From: JAWOJB01 sp046484325
GTDB taxonomy: Bacteria; Actinomycetota; Acidimicrobiia; Spongiisociales; ZC4RG35
Direction: 5' to 3'
Length of the DNA: 45,404 nucleotides
Assembly (NCBI GenBank): GCA_046484325.1
Contig: JAWOJB010000045.1
Location: 1-45,404, forward strand
Both the position numbers and the translations under genes were made by a program. The notes under the pieces were generated by a model. That model was given only the letters and a program-made list of their open reading frames with translations, was not told the origin of the DNA and made no database searches. Shown here piece by piece: positions 1 to 8,341 of this stretch (position 1 is its first letter; every line of letters begins with the position of its first letter).

Positions 1-207
1 CGGGGGAGGCTCAACGTGCTGGCGAATGTGATGGGAAAGAGCTTCTCGAAGATCTTCCGGGAGTTCGAGGGCGACCTGGTTGTCGAGGCCACCGGCGGCT
101 CGGGCGACGTGAAGTACCACCTCGGCAACCAGGTCGCCCTCGAACTCCCGGAAGATCTTTGAGAAGCTCTTTCCCATCACATTCGCCAGCACGTTGAGCC
201 TGCCCCG
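1..207. repeat. Fold-back inverted repeat at contig end (arms 1-88 and 120-207)
   Basis: Bases 1-88 are the reverse complement of 120-207 with three mismatches (positions 6, 48, 83), leaving a 31-nt spacer. The + strand of 1-125 encodes sense Kgd sequence (GRLNVLANVMGKSFSK, then VEATGGSGDVKYHLG), which is the expected continuation of the gene read on the minus strand. The same piece of gene is therefore present twice in opposite orientation. A chimeric fold-back at the end of an assembled contig explains this best. Confidence 0.9.
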
Positions 208-1929
208 ATGGGCCATCCCGAAGACCACCTCCTCGATCCCGTCGCCGGCGGCGGCCCCGAGGAGGGCGTCGAGCAGGGGGATCATGCTCTCCGATCCTTC
301 GAGGCCGAAGCGCTTGTGGCCCACGTACTTCGTGTGGAGGAACTTCTCGAACGCCTCGGCCTGGTTCAGCTTGCGGAGGATGCGGAGCCTCTCGTCGCGG
401 GTCACCTCGACCCTCGGGATCTCGAGCCGCTCCTGGAGCCATTGCTTCTGCTCGGTCTCCTGGATGTGCATGAACTCGACGCCGGTGGTGCGGCAGTAGG
501 CGTCGCGCAACCGGGCGAGGATGTCGCCGAGCTCCATCGTCGCAGTCCCAGCCAGGCCACCGGTGGCGAACTCCCGGTCCAGGTCCCAGATCGTGAGCCC
601 GTAGAACAACGGGTCGAGCTCGGCATAGAGGGTGGGCCGCTGCTGGCGGAGCGGGTCGAGGTCGGCGATGAGATGACCGCGAACCCGGTAGGCGTTGATG
701 ATCCGGAAGACGTTGGCCTGCTTCTCGGCCCACTCCGCCGACCCGATCGGCGGGTTGTCGTCGACCGCCCAGCGGGCCGGCGTGTAGGGGACCCCGAGGG
801 CATCGAACACCTCGTCGTAGAAGCCGTCCTCACCCAGCAGCAGGGCGTGGATGCGGGCCAGCAGCTCGCCCGATTGTGCCCCCTGGATCACCCGATGGTC
901 GTAGGTGGAGGTGAGGGTGACCACCCTTCCGATCCCCTGCCGGGCCAGATAGCGGGCGTCGGCGGCCTGGAACTCGGGCGGGTACTGGATGGCACCCACG
1001 CCCACGATCACACCTTGATCCGGCATCAGGCGGGGCACCGACTGGACCGTGCCGATGGTGCCCGGGTTGGTGAGGGTCACGGTCGTCTCGGCGAAGTCGT
1101 CGGGGACGAGCCGGTTGGTGCGGGACTTGCGGATCAGGTCCTCGTAGGCCAGCCAGAAGCGCTCGAAGTCGAGGGTGTCGGCCTCCCGGATGTTTGGCAC
1201 GAGCAGCACCCGGCTGCCGTCGGGTCGCTCGACGTCGACGGCCAACCCGAGATTCACATGCGGATGCCGGACCACGTGCGGGGCGCCGTCGATCTCGGCG
1301 TATGCGACGTTCAGGTCGGGCAGGTCGCCGAGGGCTCGCACGATCGCCCAGCCGATGAGGTGCGTGAAGCTGACTTTGCCCCCGGTGGTGAGCCGGGCCA
1401 GCTGGTTGTTGACGATCCGGCGGTTGACCTCGAGCAGTTTGGCGGGGATCGTTCGAACGCTGGTGGCGGTGGGGACGGCCAGCGACTCGTCCATGCGCCG
1501 GGCGATGGCGGCGGGGATGCCCTTCAGGGCCTCGGCCCCTTTGTCCAGCCGCAGGCTGGGGGAAGGGGCCCCCACCGCCGAAGGTGGTGGGGTAGGGGGG
1601 CCGCCGACACCCGTGGGAGCGAGGGGAAGGTCCCTGCCGGCCGCAGGCTGGGCCCCGGTTTGTCCCACACGAAGTGGGGGAAGGTCCCTGCCGGCCGCAG
1701 CCTGGGTCCCGGTTTGTCCCCCACGAAGTGGGGGAAGGTCCCTGCCGGCCGCAGGCCGGGAGGTAGGGGGACCCGGCGGGAGATGCGGCCGGTAATCGTC
1801 GAAGAACTCCCGCCATGCCTCGCTCACCGACTCCGGATCGTCGAGGAAGCGCTGGTACATCTCGTCGACCAGCCAGACGTTGGAGCCGAACTCGGCCACG
1901 TCGGTCTCGGTGGTTCGGCTGTCGCTCAT
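1..1929 (-). CDS. kgd: Multifunctional 2-oxoglutarate metabolism enzyme Kgd (2-oxoglutarate dehydrogenase E1 with fused E2-like domain), partial
   Basis: Actinobacterial Kgd carries out the E1 thiamine-diphosphate decarboxylation of 2-oxoglutarate and a fused succinyltransferase step in the TCA cycle. Reading from ATG 1929, residues 1-45 match the OGDH N-terminal segment (FGSNVWLVDEMYQRFL). A Pro/Ala/Gly-rich linker follows at about 50-138, then the acyltransferase domain at about 140-365 with the catalytic motif DHRVIQGA (His345). The E1 part starts near residue 390 and reaches the conserved MAHRGRLNVLANVMGK stretch. The family is about 1,200 residues, so only the first half is present. Genuine coding sequence stops near base 120: beyond it the strand folds back into its own complement (see the inverted repeat), although the frame stays open to base 1. 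TACCAT lies 12 nt before the start. The linker carries a 54-bp tandem repeat. Confidence 0.93.
   Translation of the reverse strand, partial: MSDSRTTETDVAEFGSNVWLVDEMYQRFLDDPESVSEAWREFFDDYRPHLPPGPPTSRPAAGRDLPPLRGGQTGTQAAAGRDLPPLRVGQTGAQPAAGRDLPLAPTGVGGPPTPPPSAVGAPSPSLRLDKGAEALKGIPAAIARRMDESLAVPTATSVRTIPAKLLEVNRRIVNNQLARLTTGGKVSFTHLIGWAIVRALGDLPDLNVAYAEIDGAPHVVRHPHVNLGLAVDVERPDGSRVLLVPNIREADTLDFERFWLAYEDLIRKSRTNRLVPDDFAETTVTLTNPGTIGTVQSVPRLMPDQGVIVGVGAIQYPPEFQAADARYLARQGIGRVVTLTSTYDHRVIQGAQSGELLARIHALLLGEDGFYDEVFDALGVPYTPARWAVDDNPPIGSAEWAEKQANVFRIINAYRVRGHLIADLDPLRQQRPTLYAELDPLFYGLTIWDLDREFATGGLAGTATMELGDILARLRDAYCRTTGVEFMHIQETEQKQWLQERLEIPRVEVTRDERLRILRKLNQAEAFEKFLHTKYVGHKRFGLEGSESMIPLLDALLGAAAGDGIEEVVFGMAHRGRLNVLANVMGKSFSKIFREFEGDLVAEVVLHVARAAGGLDNQVALELPEDLREALSHHIRQHVEPPP
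1624..1757. repeat. 54-bp in-frame tandem repeat in the kgd linker
   Basis: Units begin at 1627, 1681 and 1735, an exact 54-bp period (18 codons), about 2.5 copies. On the coding strand the units read as variants of RDLPPLRGGQTGTQAAAG. Each full unit contains a hairpin-capable palindrome (a CCCCCAC / GTGGGGG-type stem around GAA) and a CCTGC / GCAGG inverted pair. It encodes low-complexity linker between the N-terminal segment and the acyltransferase domain, so it probably leaves the enzyme active. Confidence 0.9.
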
Positions 1930-2028
1930 AGGCAGGGACCGATGGTACCGATGCGGTGCGTTCGGTGAAGAACGACGGCTATCGCCACCGACGATCGTAG
2001 TCTACCGTTTTCTGTCTCACCCTTCCGT

Positions 2029-2034
2029 TACGGT
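2029..2034 (+). promoter_or_regulatory. -10 box TACGGT, leaderless start of DUF222-HNH gene
   Basis: TACGGT ends 7 nt before ATG 2042 and there is no Shine-Dalgarno, so transcription probably starts at or next to the start codon. No good -35 is visible. Confidence 0.5.
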
Positions 2035-2041
2035 TTGTGTC

Positions 2042-3139
2042 ATGGAATGGTCGACGGCTACCACCGACTCGCTGGAGCAGCGGCTTCGACGTCTCGAGTC
2101 GCTGATCGCGGCGGCCCGGGCCGAGCAGGCGGGGATCGTCGAGGAGCTCGACGGCCGCCAGGTCGCCACCGGCGATGGCTGCCGGTCTATGGCCGAGTGG
2201 CTGGCGGGGCGGTTGACGGTGTCGGCGGAGACCGCCCGGTCGCTCACCCGCTTGTCCCGATCCGGGCATCGGGCGGTGGGCGACTCGATGTCTCGGGGTG
2301 AGCTGTCGTTCGATCAGGCGGTGGAGGCGGTCCGGCTGGCGGACCTGGTCGGCGAGGACCGCGCCCTCGAGGCCGCTGCGACGGTGGACGGCGCCGGGCT
2401 GCGCCGGCTGGTCGCCCGCCACCGGCGGATGACCCGCCGGGACGAACAGGACGTCTTCGAGGGCCGCCACTTCGTCCTCCAGCCCACCTTGGACCGCAGC
2501 GGCTACCGGGCGTGGGGGATGCTGGCGAGCCTCGACGGTTCGCTGGTCGAGACGGCTTTGTTCGAACGGGCCGACTCGTTTCCCGAGCCTCCCTACCGAG
2601 ACCGTGGCCCTATCGGACAGCGGCTGGCCGACGCCCTGGTCTCGGTGTGTGAGGACTCCCTCGCCCGCGACTGCCGGACGGGTGATGCCACCGTGGCGGC
2701 CACCGTGTTCGTCGACGCCGCCCTGGCCGCCCCCACCCGAGGCCGGGCCGGCGCCGAGGTGGCCGCCGGGCCCCGGGTCGGGCCCCTCACCCTCGAACAG
2801 ATCCTCTGCGGCGGAGCCGTCGAGGTGACCATCACCGAGGCCGGGCGCCCGGTACGGTCGACCCCGGCGGCCCGCACCATTCCGGGGTCGATCCGCCGCT
2901 TCGTGCTCCACCGCGACAACGGCTGCACCGCCGACGGCTGTACCTCCCGCTACCGGCTCCAACCCCACCACATCCACCCGTGGAGCCGGGGCGGCGGCCA
3001 CGACTCCCACAACCTGACCACCCTCTGCTGGTACCACCATCACGTCGTCGTCCACCGGATGCGCTACCGGATCGACCCCGACAGCCCACCCCACCGGCGC
3101 CGCTTCCTCAGACCCACCGGCCACCGCGACCCACCCTGA
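2042..3139 (+). CDS. DUF222 domain-containing HNH endonuclease-like protein
   Basis: A 365-residue protein with an N-terminal helical DUF222 region (about residues 1-240) and a C-terminal HNH nuclease domain. The HNH part shows CTADGCTSRYRLQPHHIHPW, then GGHDSHNLTTLCWYHHHVVVH. This carries the paired Cys, the HH of the beta-beta-alpha-metal fold and the downstream Asn and His. The family is multicopy in actinobacteria and includes the proteins of the REP13E12 repeats of Mycobacterium tuberculosis; its biological role is not established. ATG 2042 was chosen because the DUF222 homology begins just after it and a TACGGT box lies 7 nt upstream; a longer in-frame opening back to 1880 overlaps kgd. 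It stands alone, divergent from kgd. Confidence 0.85.
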   Translation: MEWSTATTDSLEQRLRRLESLIAAARAEQAGIVEELDGRQVATGDGCRSMAEWLAGRLTVSAETARSLTRLSRSGHRAVGDSMSRGELSFDQAVEAVRLADLVGEDRALEAAATVDGAGLRRLVARHRRMTRRDEQDVFEGRHFVLQPTLDRSGYRAWGMLASLDGSLVETALFERADSFPEPPYRDRGPIGQRLADALVSVCEDSLARDCRTGDATVAATVFVDAALAAPTRGRAGAEVAAGPRVGPLTLEQILCGGAVEVTITEAGRPVRSTPAARTIPGSIRRFVLHRDNGCTADGCTSRYRLQPHHIHPWSRGGGHDSHNLTTLCWYHHHVVVHRMRYRIDPDSPPHRRRFLRPTGHRDPP

Positions 3140-3189
3140 CCCGAGTTGCGCCTACCGGTACGATCGGCCGGGCGATCGAAGGGAGCCCG

Positions 3190-5544
3190 ATGGACCTCGA
3201 ACCCGGCAGCTTCTACCTGGGCGGCATGGTCGAGCCCAAGAGCGGTGACCGCACCGGCGATCCGCTCGTGTATGCCGGAGCGGATCTCACCACCCACGGC
3301 GTCATCGTCGGGATGACCGGGTCGGGCAAGACCGGGCTCGGAGTCGGGCTGCTCGAGGAGGCGCTGCTGACCGGCGTCCCCTGTCTGGTCATCGACCCCA
3401 AGGGGGACATGGGCAATCTCCTCCTCAACTTCCCCCAGTTCCGCCCGGAGGACTTCCGGCCGTGGATCGACGAGGCGGCCGCCAACCGAAGCGGGACCAG
3501 CCCGGACGAGGCGGCGGCCGCCGCCGCCGACGCCTGGAGAAGCGGGCTTGCGTCCTGGGAGATCGGCCCGGACCGCATGATCCGGTTGGGGACCGCCGCC
3601 GAGATGACCATCTACACGCCTGGCTCGTCCGCCGGTGTCCCCCTCAACGTCGTCGGATCCCTCGCCGCGCCAGCGGGAGGCTTCGAGGACGATGCCGAAA
3701 CCCTGCGAGACGAGATCGGCTCGTTCGTCTCCTCCCTGCTCGGTATGGCCGGAGTGGACTCGGATCCGGTATCGGGTCGCGAGCACATCCTGCTGGCCAA
3801 CATCGTCGAGCAAGCCTGGCGGGACGGGCGGGATCTCGACCTGGCCGGTCTCATCCACGGGGTGGTCCAGCCACCCTTCCGGAAGCTGGGTGTCTTCGAG
3901 CTCGATGCGTTCTACCCTGCCAAGGACCGCAACGCCCTGGCCATGCGGCTCAACGGGCTCGTGGCCTCACCATCGTTCTCGACCTGGCTGGTGGGGCCCC
4001 CGCTCGACGTCGCCTCGATGCTGCGCGCTCCCGACGGCCGACCCCGGGCGGCGATCCTCTATCTCGCCCACCTCTCCGACGCCGAGCGCCAGTTCGTGGT
4101 CGCCCTCGTGCTCAGCAAGCTCGTCACGTGGATGCGCGGCCAGAGCGGCGCCTCCGACTTGCGGGCCCTCGTCTACATGGATGAGGTCTTCGGATTCTGC
4201 CCTCCCACCGCCAACCCACCATCGAAGAAGCCGATGCTCACGATCCTCAAGCAGGCCCGGGCATTCGGGGTCGGCATGGTGCTCTCCACCCAGAACCCCG
4301 TCGACCTCGACTACAAGGCCATGTCCAACGCCGGGACGTGGATGGTGGGGCGACTCCAGACCGAGAACGACAAGAAGCGGGTCCTCGAAGGCCTCTCGTC
4401 CGCGGCAGGGACCGTCGACGTGGCGGCGTTCGATCACCTCATCTCCGGCCTCGGCAAGCGGACCTTCGTCATGCACACGGCGAAGGGCTCCGAACCGGCG
4501 GTGTTCACCACCCGCTGGGCGATGTCGTACCTGGCCGGCCCCCTCACGCGCGAGCAGGTGTCGACGCTCATGGAAGGGGTGGAGCGGCCCGCCCCCACCG
4601 CCACCCCGGCCGCCCCCACCACCGGTGTGGCCATCATGCCGCAGGTGGCCGAGGGCGTGACGGTCGCCTATCTCGACCCGTCGGCGCCCTGGGCGGGCTC
4701 GGTCGGCGGGGTGGTCGACGGGGACACGCTCGTCCCGGTGGCCGTGGCCACCGTGCACCTCACCTACAAGGGTGCCGACGGGGGCGAAGACCACGTCGAC
4801 ACCTACGAGGCGGTCATCCATCCGCTTCCGGTCGCCGGTCTCGACCCGGCTTCGGTCCACAATGTGGACCACGACCCACGGGACTTCATCGACATCTCTC
4901 CTGTCGGGGCGTCGTACGCTCCGGTGGACCCGCTCATCAAGAACAAGACCTACTGGACAGGCCTCGCCTCCTCCCTCCGAGACCACCTCGTCCGGGAGCA
5001 GCGCATCACCATCCTGGCCGCGCCGGACCTCAGGCTGTCCTCACGCGTGGGCGAGTCCGAAGCCGACTTCTCGGTCCGTGCCAGGGCCGCCGCCGAGGAC
5101 GCCGCCGATGCCGAGGTGGCCAAGCTCACCGACAGGTACCGGACCCGGATCGAGCGTGCCCGAGAGCGGATCGCCAAGGCCGAGCGACGCGCGGCCGAGC
5201 TCCAGGTCGACGTCTCCGGTCGCCGCACGGAGGAGGTCGCCTCGGTGGCGGGCGACCTGCTCGGCATGCTGCTCGGGGGTCGCCGCTCCTCCACCGGGCT
5301 GTCGCGAGCCGCCTCCCGCCGATCTCAGACCAGGAAGACCGAGGAGCGCCTCGGCACGGCCATGGACTCCCATCAAGAGGCGCTCGCCGAGGTCGAACGG
5401 CTGGAGGACGAGCTGGAGGATGCGATCCTCGAGATCACAGGCCGATGGCGTGCCGCCGCCGAGCGGATCGAATCGAAGGAGATCGCCCTCGCCCGCACGG
5501 CAGTCGGTGTCGAGCCGCTCCAACTGGTCTGGATTCCCACATGA
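3190..5544 (+). CDS. HerA/FtsK-like P-loop ATPase with C-terminal coiled coil
   Basis: A 784-residue ATPase of the HerA/FtsK (DUF87-like) class. Walker A is GMTGSGKT at residues 41-48, followed by VIDPKGDMGNLLLNFP, a hallmark of helicase-HerA-type motors. Walker B is LVYMDEVFGF near residue 330, and a sensor-like VLSTQNPVDLDYKA follows. The C-terminal third (about 600-770) is charged and Glu/Arg/Ala-rich with coiled-coil character. Family members are hexameric pumps acting on DNA or on filaments; this one has no nuclease partner (NurA-like) nearby, so its substrate is unknown. ATG 3190 has GAAGGGAG upstream; the frame is open further back but runs into the HNH gene. The annotation as an ATPase is firm and the function is not. 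Confidence 0.85.
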   Translation: MDLEPGSFYLGGMVEPKSGDRTGDPLVYAGADLTTHGVIVGMTGSGKTGLGVGLLEEALLTGVPCLVIDPKGDMGNLLLNFPQFRPEDFRPWIDEAAANRSGTSPDEAAAAAADAWRSGLASWEIGPDRMIRLGTAAEMTIYTPGSSAGVPLNVVGSLAAPAGGFEDDAETLRDEIGSFVSSLLGMAGVDSDPVSGREHILLANIVEQAWRDGRDLDLAGLIHGVVQPPFRKLGVFELDAFYPAKDRNALAMRLNGLVASPSFSTWLVGPPLDVASMLRAPDGRPRAAILYLAHLSDAERQFVVALVLSKLVTWMRGQSGASDLRALVYMDEVFGFCPPTANPPSKKPMLTILKQARAFGVGMVLSTQNPVDLDYKAMSNAGTWMVGRLQTENDKKRVLEGLSSAAGTVDVAAFDHLISGLGKRTFVMHTAKGSEPAVFTTRWAMSYLAGPLTREQVSTLMEGVERPAPTATPAAPTTGVAIMPQVAEGVTVAYLDPSAPWAGSVGGVVDGDTLVPVAVATVHLTYKGADGGEDHVDTYEAVIHPLPVAGLDPASVHNVDHDPRDFIDISPVGASYAPVDPLIKNKTYWTGLASSLRDHLVREQRITILAAPDLRLSSRVGESEADFSVRARAAAEDAADAEVAKLTDRYRTRIERARERIAKAERRAAELQVDVSGRRTEEVASVAGDLLGMLLGGRRSSTGLSRAASRRSQTRKTEERLGTAMDSHQEALAEVERLEDELEDAILEITGRWRAAAERIESKEIALARTAVGVEPLQLVWIPT

Positions 5545-5639
5545 GGCGGCTATCGGCGCCCTTGCTCGTCCCCTTCGACTAGGGTTCCCGGACCTCCCTC
5601 CCTGCGAGGCGAGGTCATCCACGGGAGGAAGGAATCGAT

Positions 5640-6932
5640 ATGCGCAATACCAGATGGTTGCGGCTCTTCGCGCTCGTCTCCACCCTCGCCCTCGTCCTGG
5701 CCGCATGCGGTGGCGGCGCCGACGACGGTGACGGCGGAACCACGACGACGGGCGGAACCGACAGCGGATCGGAATCGGCCGACGGTGAACTGGTCATAGG
5801 CACGCTGCTGCCCGAGACGGGCGACCTGGCGTTCCTCGGCCCGCCCGAGATCGCCGGTGCCCGGCTGGCCATCGAGGACATCAACGCCGCCGGTGGCGTC
5901 CTCGGCAAGGACGTCCGCCTGATCGAGGGCGACTCCGGCGACACCAGCACCGACATCGCCAACCAGACCGTCGACCGTCTCCTCTCGGAGCGGGTGGACG
6001 CCATCATCGGCGCGGCCTCGTCGGCGGTGTCCAAGCTGGTGATCGACAAGATCGTCGGCGCCAACGTGATCCAGTTCTCGCCGGCGAACACCTCGCCCGA
6101 CTTCACCACCTACAACGACAACGGGCTGTACTTCCGTACCGCCCCGTCCGACCTGTTGCAGGGCAAGGTGCTGGCCAAGCTGGTCTCGGATCAGGGCAAC
6201 GCCACCACCGCGGTGATCTACCGCCAGGAGGCGTACGGTGAGGGTCTCGCCAATGCCTTCAAGGAGAACTACGAGGGCCTCGGCGGCGAGATCCCGGCGT
6301 TCATCGCCTATGCCCCCGACACGGCCAACTTCGATGCCGAGGTCGGCCAGATCGTCGACGCCGACACCGACGCCATCCTGATCATCGGCTTCGCCGAGTC
6401 GGCCAACATCCTGGTCACGATGCACGAGCGGGGGATCGGCCCGACCCAGGGTAAGAACGTCTGGGGCGTGGACGGCAACATCGGCGGTATCGGCGCCGAG
6501 ATGCCCGACCCGTTGATCATCTCCGGGATGCGGGGTACCGAGCCATCGGTGGACCTCTCCACCATCCAGCCGTTCCTCGACCGGATGGACGGGGCCATCG
6601 AAGGCGGCGTCAACGGTGTCTATGCCTACGGCGCAGAGACCTACGACGCCATCGTCATCACCGCCCTGGCCGCCCTCGTGGCCGGCTCCGACGACCCGGT
6701 GCTGATCGCCCAGGAGATCGTCGGCGTCACCAAGGACGGCGAGAAGTGCACCACCTTCGAGCAGTGCAAGGCGCTGATCGAGGCGGGCACCGACATCGAC
6801 TACGACGGCCTGGGCGGCCCCTACGAGTTCGTCGATGCCGGCGAGCCGGCCGCGGCCAGCTACCGCATCATGACCTACGACGGTGGCCCCACCCCCAACA
6901 CCGACCTCGACGAGTACGTGTTCGCCTCCTGA
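5640..6932 (+). CDS. ABC transporter substrate-binding lipoprotein, branched-chain amino-acid (LivJ) type
   Basis: A 430-residue periplasmic-binding-fold receptor of the Leu/Ile/Val family. The signal peptide ends in the lipobox LAAC with Cys23, so the protein is predicted to be a lipid-anchored receptor. A Gly/Thr/Ser-rich linker (to about residue 50) precedes the type I binding fold, starting at LVIGTLLPETGDLAFLGP and containing AGARLAIEDINAAGGVLGK, the usual LivJ opening. ATG 5640 has the strong ribosome site GGAGGAAGG. The permease and ATPase genes livFGMH lie 0.7 kb away on the opposite strand, so this is very probably their receptor. Substrate could be branched-chain amino acids, urea or short amides; the sequence does not decide. 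A strong terminator follows. Confidence 0.92.
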   Translation: MRNTRWLRLFALVSTLALVLAACGGGADDGDGGTTTTGGTDSGSESADGELVIGTLLPETGDLAFLGPPEIAGARLAIEDINAAGGVLGKDVRLIEGDSGDTSTDIANQTVDRLLSERVDAIIGAASSAVSKLVIDKIVGANVIQFSPANTSPDFTTYNDNGLYFRTAPSDLLQGKVLAKLVSDQGNATTAVIYRQEAYGEGLANAFKENYEGLGGEIPAFIAYAPDTANFDAEVGQIVDADTDAILIIGFAESANILVTMHERGIGPTQGKNVWGVDGNIGGIGAEMPDPLIISGMRGTEPSVDLSTIQPFLDRMDGAIEGGVNGVYAYGAETYDAIVITALAALVAGSDDPVLIAQEIVGVTKDGEKCTTFEQCKALIEAGTDIDYDGLGGPYEFVDAGEPAAASYRIMTYDGGPTPNTDLDEYVFAS

Positions 6933-6954
6933 GCGGATCACCTCGTCCGACCAC

Positions 6955-6982
6955 GTGGGGCCGGCCTTCGGGCCGGCCCCAC
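6955..6982 (+). terminator. Rho-independent-type hairpin after the binding-protein gene
   Basis: A perfect 12-bp GC-rich stem (GTGGGGCCGGCC and its complement) closed by a TTCG tetraloop, 22 nt after the stop codon. There is no clear T-run, as is common in high-GC actinobacteria. Confidence 0.85.
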
Positions 6983-7009
6983 ACGCGTCCGGTCGGCCAT
7001 ACTTCACGG

Positions 7010-7585
7010 GTGACCTTCCGACGGCTCGCGGTCGCTCTCACGCTGGTCGTGTCGGCATGCACGTCCACGCCGGGCGGTGAGGACAGGGCTTCCCCCGACC
7101 CGGGCCTGGTGGCGGTCGCCCAGGACCTCTGCCCGGTGCTGTGGCGCTGGCAGTTGGCCGTGGGTGGTGTCGCCAACCGGATGTCGGCCCAGACCCTGGA
7201 CGAGCCCGACGCCGAGGTCCGGTCCAGGGTGTTCGAGGCGGCCGTGGCCGACATTCGCGGCCTCAACGACACCCTGGCCGCGCAGGTCCGCGGGGTGAGG
7301 CCGGGCCCGTACTCGGCGATCCTCGTCACCGACGTCCTCGACGGCCTGGCCATGTCGAACGACGTCCTCGACGACCTCGAGGCGAGGCTGGCGACGATCG
7401 AGGGGCCGCCCCGGACCTACATGGCATCGGTGTTCCATCAGATCGAGAAGGTCATCGACCTCGCCAAGCCGGAGCTCGCGGCCTATCGGGACGATGCCGT
7501 CATCCACGCCTTCCTGACCGTGCCCCACTGCCAGCACGGGGTGAAGGACGCCGACGATGGTGTGGCGAGGTATGTCGAGGGATAG
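7010..7585 (+). CDS. Predicted lipoprotein of unknown function
   Basis: A 191-residue protein with a short signal peptide and lipobox LVVSAC (Cys at about residue 17), then an acidic, helical soluble domain containing ICP-like spacing of Cys residues (LCPVLWRWQLAVGG and VPHCQHG). I do not recognise a family. GTG 7010 was chosen because it opens directly into the signal sequence and because CATACT lies 6 nt upstream, giving a leaderless start; the longer frame back to 6746 would read through the binding-protein gene and its terminator. It ends 28 nt before the convergent livF. Confidence 0.7.
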   Translation: MTFRRLAVALTLVVSACTSTPGGEDRASPDPGLVAVAQDLCPVLWRWQLAVGGVANRMSAQTLDEPDAEVRSRVFEAAVADIRGLNDTLAAQVRGVRPGPYSAILVTDVLDGLAMSNDVLDDLEARLATIEGPPRTYMASVFHQIEKVIDLAKPELAAYRDDAVIHAFLTVPHCQHGVKDADDGVARYVEG

Positions 7586-7612
7586 CGGCTCTGCGGCGGT
7601 CGGACGCCACCC

Positions 7613-8341
7613 TCACTCCACCTTCGCCAGCGTCCCCAGGTACAGCTCGATGACCTTCGGATCGTTGAGCAGGTTGGCACCGGTGTCCGTGTAGGCGTTC
7701 GTCCCCTGGTCGAGGACATACCCCCGGTCGACGATCTGCAGACACCGACGGGCATTCTGCTCGACCATGATGATCGAGACCCCGGTCCGGTTGATCTGAC
7801 GGGTCCGGATGAAGACCTGATCCTGAAGGGCCGGCGAGAGGCCGGCCGAGGGCTCGTCGAGTAACAGGACCTTGGGGTCCATCATCAGGGCCCGACTCAT
7901 GGCCAGCATCTGTCGCTCCCCACCGGACAGGGACCCCGCCCGCTGCTTCATCCGCTCGGCGAGCCGCGGGAACAGCTCGAAGACGAACGCCAGCCGCTCC
8001 TTGAGGGCCTGGGGCCGGAGGAACGCACCCATCTCCAGGTTCTCGTAGACCGTCAGGCTGGGGAAGACGTTGTTCACCTGCGGCACGTACCCGATGCCCC
8101 GCTCGACGAGTTGATGGGCCTTGAGCCCGGTGATGTCCTCGCCGCCATAGGTGATCGACCCGGACCTGATGTCGAGGAGCCCGACCAGGGCCTTGAGGAG
8201 GGTCGACTTGCCTGCGCCGTTGGGGCCGATGATGCCGACGAGCTCACCCTGCCGCAGTTCGAAGTCGATGCCGTTGAGGATGTCGACCTCGGGCACGTAT
8301 CCGGCGACGATGCTGTCGATGTCGATGAGGATCTCGCTCAC
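7613..8341 (-). CDS. livF: Branched-chain amino-acid type ABC transporter ATP-binding protein LivF
   Basis: 242 residues. Walker A GPNGAGKST, signature LSGGERQ, Walker B VLLLDEPSAGLSP and the switch-His region (here IIMVEQNARR) are all intact. The sequence matches LivF, the second nucleotide-binding subunit of Liv/Urt-type importers; EQNA replaces the usual EHD, which is typical of LivF. Its start codon overlaps the livG stop (ATGA at 8338-8341), so the two are translationally coupled in the operon livH-livM-livG-livF. It works on the cytoplasmic face with LivG. Confidence 0.94.
   Translation of the reverse strand: MSEILIDIDSIVAGYVPEVDILNGIDFELRQGELVGIIGPNGAGKSTLLKALVGLLDIRSGSITYGGEDITGLKAHQLVERGIGYVPQVNNVFPSLTVYENLEMGAFLRPQALKERLAFVFELFPRLAERMKQRAGSLSGGERQMLAMSRALMMDPKVLLLDEPSAGLSPALQDQVFIRTRQINRTGVSIIMVEQNARRCLQIVDRGYVLDQGTNAYTDTGANLLNDPKVIELYLGTLAKVE

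Noticed and set aside
1624..1757. CRISPR-like repeat
   Set aside because: Tandem without variable spacers, in frame with kgd, and the other repeats in the window are dispersed single elements; no cas genes are present.
208..1968. Long + strand open frame over kgd
   Set aside because: It is antisense to a protein with clear Kgd motifs on the minus strand and has no recognisable domain; high-GC antisense frames are expected.
2042..3139. HNH protein and HerA-like ATPase as a defence island
   Set aside because: They are adjacent but separate transcripts, the HNH family is a common multicopy actinobacterial family, and no other defence gene is nearby.
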